Assembly: GCF_001039355.2 (NCBI RefSeq)
Contig: NW_019775694.1
Location: 61,238 to 125,237 of the forward strand
Source of the DNA: Lingula anatina
Lineage: Eukaryota; Brachiopoda; Lingulata; Lingulida; Lingulidae
DNA length: 64,000 nucleotides
Direction of reading: 5' to 3'
Part shown: one piece after another, positions 51,720 to 62,614 of the stretch
Position numbering within the stretch: position 1 is the first letter of the stretch
How the letters are laid out: each line of letters begins with the position of its first letter
The notes under the pieces: model-generated
What the model saw: the letters and a program-made list of their open reading frames with translations, nothing else
What the model was told of the DNA's origin: nothing
The model's database searches: none
Program-made: the position numbers and the translations under genes

Positions 51720-54700
51720 CATGAATAAATTATTTAATAAAACAAATATATGGCTTTGCAGTAAAAGGGCACAGAAGAGATTTGTCAGGCAGTGATAACA
51801 AAGACAGGCACATAGTGATCGGAATATATAGATACGTACGGTCTTGTATACAAACATAAACAGACATTAAACAAATATTAAGTATAAAGAAACAGATTCA
51901 AAATACAGGGAAAAAAATCCATAACTTTCAAAAAAATAATCCAATCATGCTACTTTTTGTAAGAAGTCTGCTTTATTCATTTTGGAGTAAAACAAATAAT
52001 GTTATGGAATTTATGGGTTGAACGTCACCAAAATACATGCAAATATAAAAAATGCAAAAAAAAAAAAAAAAAAACAAGATAAATTTTGTGAAAATAATCC
52101 CATCATGTAGATTTGAGCAAAATTTAAACAAAAGGTACTGATTGAATTTTATGTAAAATGGGAATATGATTTGGCAGTTCAAGGAAATTATGTATTATTT
52201 AGAGATGGTGATGTCAAGGATGTATGTGTTACATAAAAATTGAGGTTGGGGTTTTGCATTTGTACAAACACATTTCCTAGTTCCTTAATCAAATAACCTT
52301 ATCAGTTCCAAGCAGATCTTGGCACAAAGAAATGTAGCATGAATCGACTTTTTTATGGGATATCTTACTTCAGCATAATGACATTAAAACTGATGCAAGT
52401 TCCGTAAACTTGCACCCCATGCTGATTTTCATACATCTATAAAATGCCAAGACTTACAATGTAAATCAGTATTCATTATTGATCAGCGAGAGCATCTTGA
52501 CTGTTCACACTTTGAAAGCTGAGTCTTAATTACTCTCAGAATGCATTGTAAGGAGTTGTTGCTGTTGCTAACCATTGGTCAAGTTATGACAGAGGGTAAA
52601 AATGTATCTTTTTAAATCAATTTGTTTGAGCTCATGCACTTTACTCCTTTCAATAAGAATTCATTTTGTCTTCTTTTCCTGATCTGATGGTAAAACGGGG
52701 TTAATGGAATAGAGAAAACATCTCACTCTTTTAAGAGTAATTTTAATTAAAATTACCAAACTAAATGTAAGATGTGAATTTTTAGAAACTTCAAACTGAA
52801 GAAAAAATTTATAGATCATAACGTTGATCTGTTGGGGTGGTTTACTGTGTATAAAGTTGATAAAGGAAAATATTGAAATTTTCAGGGAAATTTAATTCTT
52901 CTTATCATAACTGAAAACACTCACTGTGTCTTCCAATCTGACAGTCAGACTAGGTAGAAAAAAGTTTTACTTAATTAATCAATATGCCATTTTTTGGTTC
53001 ATTCTTTGGAACCACCAATGTGAATGATATATAAAATAAAAATTGTAAGTATAACTCAATAAGAGTATACCTTCTTCCACTACCTTTTTTTCCAAATTTG
53101 ACTTTAGAGAATAATAATATTTCTTTTACATTTTTTTCAGTTTCAACTGGTTCCAGTACATGTGACCCACATTACCCGCTTCAGTATGGGACAAGTTGCT
53201 ATTTTATTGGTTTACTGCCTAAAACTTGGTCTGAGGCAAGAGAAATTTGTCAAAACATGGATGGAGACTTGGTTGCCATAGAAACATATGGTGAAGACAG
53301 CTTCTTGTATCAACAAATCAAGTCTTTGCCAGGTTTGAAGTCTTTTCAAAAATCAAAGCCAATCTTTTTAAAGGGATAATAACTCTTCGTATGAGATCTA
53401 TATTTCACAATAAAAACCTTGTGAATAACTCATAGAAATATAATTTATTCTGTTTTGCCACAAAAACAGCAGTTATAGCTTTTATTCTGATATCTGAACT
53501 TGTCTTTAGACCATTGATGGCTATACTCTGTTAAAATCTCTTAAGAGATTTTAACAAAAAACCAAACTTTTTAGAAAAAAACCAGGGACTAACTTTGAAT
53601 GTAAAAATGGATTCATTAACCATTGGTAAGTATGGGAAAATTGTTGTTTACTCCAGGAAAATTCATTTTTTGGCCGAAACAAAGAGTTATTATTGCTTTA
53701 AGCAGATTTTATTTATTTATTTTGAATCATTTATCTTTTCATTTATTCATCCATTCAATTATTTATTGATTGATTTAGTTATTTACATGTATTTAAAAAA
53801 AATTTAATATTTTGAACAATCCACTAAGAAACTATAATTTTTCAATCCATTTGTAACAGTCAGAATTAGGGTCAAGAAAATTAAATAAGGAAAGCCATGA
53901 GTTTTATTCTAATTGATTTATGGAACATTGTGTGTATTTTCTGTGTGCAATTTAGTTTAGTTTTTACCTTGGGCAAATCAAAACATTTTCTTATTTTTAT
54001 CTTTCCTTTTTTTCAGTGCTCACAAATGTATACTACTGGACAGGTGGATATCAAAATCTGGCCATTTACAAAGACCAGTGGAAGTGGATGTCCACCGATC
54101 AGTCCATTCCATTCAATAGTCAATACTCTAGATGGAAAAGTGGACAGCCAAGCAGCCTATTCGAACATTGCCTTAATCTGCTGTGTAATGAGAACTGTGA
54201 ATGGAATGATGCACGATGTTCACTCAAATTTCCATTTGTTTGTGAACAAATGATAAACAAAGCCAAAAACAAATGACAAAGTTGAACTGTTTTGTGAATG
54301 GTTCTTATTTGATCTAAACAGATCGAACCAGGCTAAAAATAAATAATAAATATCTAAAAAAAAACATCTTAAATTTTTTTCTAATTACTTGGAATGAATA
54401 TGCTATACTTAACCTGGCATTATGCAATTATGGGCCAATTTTCAAATTGATATTCAAAATAAATACTAAGTAACTTTATAAACTAGCGCCCACATATTGA
54501 TGAACAGTTTCCATATAACTATCAGCATAATGAAATTACAAAACCTGCCTGTTTACCTGAAACTGTTACGTTATATCCATCATTAAGATAGCAAAATGTA
54601 ATACCATGTTACTTGTAAAGATTTTAGCTTATTGTAACTTTAGATCATCAGATACTTCCAGGAATATCAATATTCAAATAAATAAATAGTAGATATAGAT

Positions 54701-57700
54701 CTACAGGCATCAAGCCTGATTCCACAAAATAATCTTGGCCAAACATTGTTCTAAGCTTTTAAACCAAAATTATGGCTTACTGTAGTTCAAGATTAATACA
54801 CAGTAATCCGATTAGATAAATTTTAAAGTATACACTGGCCTGGAATGTTATTCCCTTGTTATAAAACAGGGGCAGTATTTCATTTTATTTTATAATAAAG
54901 TAGAATTCTGATCTATCAGTTTCAGCAAAAGTTTGGGATAAAGTTATTTATTAAACTTGCACCTATGTTGGTAGTCTTGTAAAATTGCTCATAATAATTT
55001 TTTCCATCTCTTGGGACAAGACACTACAATTTTCAAAGAAAAATGATCTCTTTATAGAACACTTTGAAGGTAATGCTAACTGCTTGTAGTGCAATCGTGC
55101 ATCCCCAAACACATCCATGAATATAAATATGAGCCAAGTAAAAAGCAGATAAGATGAGATACTATGAAGAAAAAAAGACCTGGAAGAGGAAAAGGGGGGC
55201 TGAGAGCTATCATGCAATGTACTATTTTTGATCATTTTTTTAATACTGAATTTAGTTTCATACCTGAATATAAATGGTTCTGTTTGTCAATTGGGTCACT
55301 GATGAACCCCTCATAAAACACTACTAGGGATAGAGGAGATGCATATGCACATGCAATGGTATTCGCACATGAGTACTAGAAAATGTACCAGGTATACGCA
55401 TGGGAGCATGCATGCATATTCATATGCTGTGTAACAGTAAACTTCCCTACCTTGATACACTTGGTGACCCTCAGGGTCAATATGAGCCCCAGGGTGGATG
55501 GCGGGCAACTGGTCTTTCTGGACTTCTACCCTGATCTGCATCTGAGCATAGTCCTTGGCCGTCATTGTGCCCCCGAGCTCCTTCAGAATCTTACGGAAGT
55601 GCGCCTGTGGGTAGGATGGTGCATTGATCTCCTCCAGTCTGTCACGGAGCTGTCGTTGTGCCTGCACTAGGAGAGGGATGACCTGCTCCGCATATCTGTC
55701 ACTGTATAAGATAGAAAACATAGGGTGGTGATTCACTTTTTTTATGAAAGGCCACTTTTAGCGAAATTTAATAATTTTTTCTGATTTTTTCCAAGTATAG
55801 GGCAAGTTTAGTAAATGTTTTTCTTCTTTCTTTTCTAATTTTTCACATTTTTAGAAAAGATTAAGGTACTGCATATAAAACTTTCTGTACCCAATCATCT
55901 GTCATTTTTTAACTTACAAACTGGCGAAATGCTAAGCAAGATGTGCTTTTGAACTTGGAGTTGAATTTTCCATTCAAGGAAAAAAAAAATTACATAAAGG
56001 TTGAGGACTCACTCTGTGCATTCACAAACAATGACAAAACTAATCTGAACTCACTTTGTCAATGCATTGAACCTCAGGGCAACATCTACCAGTCTCTCCC
56101 ACTTTCCCTCATGGTACAGTATCTCTATGGTCCTCTCCACAATGCGCCTGACCCAGCGAGCGTCCACTGTACTCAGGTTATCCAAGGGGGATTCAAACTT
56201 AAGATGGGCACCACCTTTTTCCTCTGGTTGAAAGCCAAAAAACGTGGGCTCCTCATCTGGTGCTTTGCCCTTGCTTTTGGCCTAGGGGGAGAAGCAGGGA
56301 CAATATTTAAGAAAATTTTACTTGCTGAAGTTAATTGATTAAAGCCAAATTGATGTGTACTGGCAAATATGAAAGAACAACCAGTTTTTCTAATATCAAA
56401 CAAGATATGTCCTAGGGAAAAAAGATTTCCAAATGTACCTTTGCTTCAAATAGCAGTGTAGCCACCTGTTTTTTGCTAATTTGTCTTAATAAAGTAACTC
56501 CTGCTGACAGTGAAGAAATATTAGAAGGAAGGGAGAAGAAAAAAGGGCAAAAGGAATGTGCATTAAGGAATAAAGAGAGAGAGAGAGAGAAGAACATAGG
56601 TCCATTAAAACATATAATATATTACCTTGGCTGCCTGTTTCTCCCTGTCCAGCTGCATCTGTTCCAGCATGTCCAGTAAGCAGTCGGTGGCAGTGAAGAA
56701 AGGATGCCACAAGAGTGACCGCAACTGTTCAATACCAATCAGGGATCCTGCATTGCTTCCGTGCTGTCGGGTAGATAGTGTGCGCATCAGTGCAGTGTGT
56801 GCGCAGTTCCATAAAGCACGACAAGAGTTCTGGAGTAAGGTCCAGTGCTGACCTCTATGGGACAAAACCTTTAAGAAAAGATGTGCTTATTATTTCAATA
56901 TTTTTAACCAGTTTGCAAATCTGCTACTAGTGCATGTACAAAGATATAGCTGGCTGTTTGCAATGTCATTTAAGGAATACATAATAATCAGTGTTAGAAA
57001 TTAAGGCTGGACCGTCTGCCCGGGGCTGACAACTTTCAGAATGGGCTGAGAAGTTTTCCCACTCGGCAGACATTCGAGCCAGCTACTTCTCAAGATGGCT
57101 GAACTTTCGGTCCAGCAACTAATTTTCCTAAGAGGCAAACACTGATAATAATACATAATAACATAATTATTTTAAGTCTAAATTCCAAATAGATATGTTC
57201 AGTGGACTTCACAATTATGTGCATTACATACATATAACAAATAGACACCTGGTCATTACAATCTATGTAAGCGATCTCGCCTCCCTGGGGAGGAGTTGTA
57301 TATGTATTAATGAATGCAGATTTTGTTTCTAAAATGCTGATTATGGTGATTATCTTAGGCTCATGATAATAATAATAATGATATTGTTATTAATTGTAAA
57401 GATCAACAGCTATGAGAAAAGTGTTGTTCTTGATGAGTATCACTTCAACATTGACAATAACCGCAGTGGTGATAAACATGATGATTAAGAAAAACAGACA
57501 AAAAAATATGGAGAAAGTAGACTTACTACTGCCTTTTTAAAGTAGTCAAAAGTTCTGTCCAGGCTTTCCATGGCCTCCTTAGGGGAGAGCAGACCTGCCT
57601 CATTGTCTATCCTTGGCATACCCATGTCGTCTATATCAGACCTGTAGGTTCTGGGGGTGTCCTCTTCCTCAATGGGAATAGGGAACATTGGGGCAGGGGG

Positions 57701-60635
57701 CTGGCCTGAATAAGAGGTCAAATAAGGTCAAAACTCTGGTATCCTCAGTAAAAAAGATCTGAACGTTCTACAGGAGTAGTTTGTTGACAATTAATTGAGG
57801 CAGTACATATCATTTTATGAGTAGCAACTGATATTTTAGGAATGAGAAATTCTACAAAACTAATATCCTCTGGATATACAGAATAATTATGAAACAAGAT
57901 AAGCAAGAAAATCTCTTCAAATTTTTTAAAATTCATTTTACCAGTTGCAGCTGCTGCAGCAAGTTCAATTCCACTGGATCTTGTAGGGTTGTTATAGTCC
58001 CGTCCATACTGCCCGACTGCCACAGACTCCTGGGTTGTGGTTCGCGTCGGTGCGCCCCTACTGGCACTGGTGGGACCGAAGTACTGGTCCTCCTTTCTGG
58101 GTGGGCCACCATCCCAGCCCACTACAACCGTTCCGGCACTGTCTAGTGTGAACCACTCTAAGTCCAGGTAAGAGGTACTGGGGAATTCCAATGTTATACC
58201 ATGATGATTATATAAATATAATAGATACATGTACTTGTGCCACAGGTCAATAAGGTATATATGATATACCATTATAATTTGGGGAGGGTGAGTCACTGTT
58301 GGATAGGGCAAATACTTTACTATTGAGTGCTGTATGTGACTTATACCAAAGGGTAAACTTTGAGAAAAAATTATCTGAACCAGACATGATGCAATTTGCT
58401 AACATTAAGGTATGGTGTGTATGTATGCAGAATACCCCACATCTGTTTATTTATTTATTTTTTCACAAAAGTTGCTGTGGTTTAAAAAATAGTTGTCTGT
58501 AAATAATTCTGACACTTTGGGATAAAAAAAAAACTTGTTTGGTTTTGCAAATATTTGTGATGTGCCAGGAATGAAAAATATTCTTTCGTTTTGCAAATAT
58601 TTGAGGTAGGTGATGTTAATACAAGTTTCAGTTAATATGTCCAACAACAACAACAACAACAAAAAAAAAAGACTTTATTTCACATTTTACAGTTTTTTTC
58701 TCACCTGTACAAGTTATCAGTGTAATTGCCCATTACTGCCTCTCTGGTTTCCACTTTGTGTAAGAAGACCCCAAAATGACTGAGCCCTTGGAGAATATTC
58801 AGCTGAAACATGAATATTTTGCAATGTTAACCAGATATGGCCCCATATGAAAAATAATGGACAAGTAAATTTGTTGTTATAAGGCAAATGTGCATTTTTA
58901 TANTTCCAAATAGATATGTTCAGTGGACTTCACAATTATGTGCATTACATACATATAACAAATAGACACCTGGTCATTACAATCTATGTGAGCGATCTCG
59001 CCTCCCTGGGGAGGAGTTGTATATGTATTAATGAATGCAGATTTTGTTTCTAAAATGCTGATTATGGTGATTATCTTAGGCTCATGATAATAATAATGAT
59101 GATATTGTTATTAATTGTAAAGATCAACAGCTATGAGAAAAGTGTTGTTCTTGATGAGTATCACTTCAACATTGACAATAACCGCAGTGGTGATAAACAT
59201 GATGATTAAGAAAAACAGACAAAAAAATATGGAGAAAGTAGACTTACTACTGCCTTTTTAAAGTAGTCAAAAGTTCTGTCCAGGCTTTCCATGGCCTCCT
59301 TAGGGGAGAGCAGACCTGCCTCATTGTCTATCCTTGGCATACCCATGTCGTCTATATCAGACCTGTAGGTTCTGGGGGTGTCCTCTTCCTCAATGGGAAT
59401 AGGGAACATTGGGGCAGGGGGCTGGCCTGAATAAGAGGTCAAATAAGGTCAAAACTCTGGTATCCTCAGTAAAAAAGATCTGAACGTTCTACAGGAGTAG
59501 TTTGTTGACAATTAATTGAGGCAGTACATATCATTTTATGAGTAGCAACTGATATTTTAGGAATGAGAAATTCTACAAAACTAATATCCTCTGGATATAC
59601 AGAATAATTATGAAACAAGATAAGCAAGAAAATCTCTTCAAATTTTTTAAAATTCATTTTACCAGTTGCAGCTGCTGCAGCAAGTTCAATTCCACTGGAT
59701 CTTGTAGGGTTGTTATAGTCCCGTCCATACTGCCCGACTGCCACAGACTCCTGGGTTGTGGTTCGCGTCGGTGCGCCCCTACTGGCACTGGTGGGACCGA
59801 AGTACTGGTCCTCCTTTCTGGGTGGGCCACCATCCCAGCCCACTACAACCGTTCCGGCACTGTCTAGTGTGAACCACTCTAAGTCCAGGTAAGAGGTACT
59901 GGGGAATTCCAATGTTATACCATGATGATTATATAAATATAATAGATACATGTACTTGTGCCACAGGTCAATAAGGTATATATGATATACCATTATAATT
60001 TGGGGAGGGTGAGTCACTGTTGGATAGGGCAAATACTTTACTATTGAGTGCTGTATGTGACTTATACCAAAGGGTAAACTTTGAGAAAAAATTATCTGAA
60101 CCAGACATGATGCAATTTGCTAACATTAAGGTATGGTGTGTATGTATGCAGAATACCCCACATCTGTTTATTTATTTATTTTTTCACAAAAGTTGCTGTG
60201 GTTTAAAAAATAGTTGTCTGTAAATAATTCTGACACTTTGGGATAAAAAAAAAACTTGTTTGGTTTTGCAAATATTTGTGATGTGCCAGGAATGAAAAAT
60301 ATTCTTTCGTTTTGCAAATATTTGAGGTAGGTGATGTTAATACAAGTTTCAGTTAATATGTCCAACAACAACAACAACAACAAAAAAAAAAGACTTTATT
60401 TCACATTTTACAGTTTTTTTCTCACCTGTACAAGTTATCAGTGTAATTGCCCATTACTGCCTCTCTGGTTTCCACTTTGTGTAAGAAGACCCCAAAATGA
60501 CTGAGCCCTTGGAGAATATTCAGCTGAAACATGAATATTTTGCAATGTTAACCAGATATGGCCCCATATGAAAAATAATGGACAAGTAAATTTGTTGTTA
60601 TAAGGCAAATGTGCATTTTTATATTAGTCAGCAAA

Positions 60636-60666
<31 letters not shown>

Positions 60667-62574
60667 TATCTTTATTCATCTGACAGACAGACAAATCTGA
60701 CAGACAAATGATATTGAAAAGTGAACTATCTGACAGACAAATGATATTGAAAAGTGAACTGAGCTGTGACATTTTCAGTACTTATGCCACTGCACCCAAC
60801 AACTTGTAATTTGACCAATTAAATAATGTCACCTGGCATCTGAGAGCATGTTATTGACAACTGACACCTGGCATCTTGATATCCAACATCATGTTATTGA
60901 CATCTGACACATGGCATCTTGACATCTGACATAGTGTTACCCAGTAACTAACACCTGGCATCTTGACATCTGACATCATGTTACCCAACAACTGACACCT
61001 GGCATTAACTCACCTGACATCTCCAAGGCATCTCTTCCGTGCAGACCTTCCTGAATCTACGGCGACGTGTCACGCTGCGCAGCATGTCCGGGAAGAATAA
61101 GCTGAGCCTCTGTATGGCCTGCACGAGAAACAAATTTAAAGGTACATACGAACCGAGCATCGCTGGAGCGTGGATTCCAAGTAACACATGTAAACCACTT
61201 CTACTAGATTCTTATATGACTCAAATAAATTTGACATGCCAAGGGATAAACTGAATAGATCTCTCGATCAGCCATAAAAGACCTTTACACCCCATTCTCA
61301 TAGATTAGATCGACCTACATTGGATCAACCTAACTCCCTGGGGGTTCACGCTAAATAGCTGTCAGCCGGGCGAACACGAAAGTTAATCACCCCTTAAAGC
61401 TTGTAGTAGGCGGGGACGGACACTTAAGGGGGATTATCTGACAGTAATCTAGTGAGACTCCCCGCGGTGATAGATCGATCTAAAAGTTGTGGGAACAGAG
61501 CCTTAGACTGCTCCTTTCTTTAAATTTTTGGCTGTAAATTTAACCTACTTTCGTGACGTACTTTCCTGCCCCATTGACATACAGCTTAGAATGCCAGCAG
61601 AAAAATCTGTTCAAACATCATTTTCGGGTATAATTAAACAATGCCTTTTGGTAATTCTCTTAGTTATATTACTTGAAACTATATGCTGGCATTTGGTTGG
61701 TTTTTGTGACAAAAAACTGACTTTGTATGCATCTTTAATATGGTAAATTGACAACATCATTGATTCCAACAACAGAACAAAGACAGTGAAAAGCAATACC
61801 ATACAGCTGCATCATTACAGAATGTCCAAAAAGATTTTTTTTTTATTAATAGATTAATACTAGTACACTCAAACACATATGTGTGTGCATATGCACATAC
61901 ACATTTTATATTCTTCAGCTTCAAAAGGGCCTCTTGGAACTCAGTTCTGTGACCCCCATCCACCCACACCCCACCCCCTATTCCCACCATACATCAACAA
62001 AACCTTAACAACCAATGAATGCAGTTTACCTGGTGTTCTGCCTCTTCCTGTTCTCTCCTCTGCTGTTCACTAAGGTGCTGGTTAGAAGTCTTCCACAACT
62101 GAAAAAGTAATTAAAATTGATAACTGACTGAATATCAGGAATAAATTCTTTAAACAAAAGCTATACTTAGAGCTACTACCAACAGGAGTGAATCCTAAGA
62201 TATTTTCTGACAGTCTTCCAAATTATTTTTCATTTTCCATTCTATCTTCCATTTTTGACGGTCTTCTGATAGAAAAAATTAGAAAACCGTCAGAAGACCC
62301 AGAGGACGGCCTCAATCTGCCCCTGACCAAGAACCCAATATTTGAGTGTCTAACAAGACAACTTCAGGGAAAGCTGTTGCTGCCTTTACCTGAGGTATGC
62401 AGATGAAATTGGAGGCAATAATTACCTTGTATTTTTTCCTAGGTTTCGACCTGCTTGCAGCATTGGATGTCTTCCCAGTAGTGGTGGGGGCTGCTCCGCC
62501 ATCTTTTCTTGGTGTTTGGCCTCCAGTCTAATAATTTAAAATAAAAATATTATATATGACTGCAAATATATAGC

Positions 62575-62614
<40 letters not shown>

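Larger units (their letters stand above)
48523..55450. other. 6.9-kb intron hosting two opposite-strand lectin genes
   Basis: Intron between w9 and w10. A tandem segmental duplication (about 49036-51592 and 51593-55245) carries two C-type lectin genes on the plus strand, antisense to the host transcript. Long (AT)n tracts mark the left part of both units. Confidence 0.8.
57183..58902. repeat. duplicated block H4, copy 1 (probable haplotype overlap)
   Basis: 1.72 kb repeated at 58904-60623, with only scattered single differences and a short triplet indel (for example TATGTAAGCG against TATGTGAGCG). Contains exons w4-w6. Confidence 0.85.
58904..60623. repeat. duplicated block H4, copy 2
   Basis: Second copy of 57183-58902 at a constant offset of 1721. 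Sequence then continues into a unique (AT)n tract and the w3 region. Confidence 0.85.

Noticed and set aside
57183-60623. Biological tandem exon duplication of w4-w6
   Set aside because: The boundary coincides exactly with a single N and the copies are almost identical in introns too; overlapping contigs explain it better.
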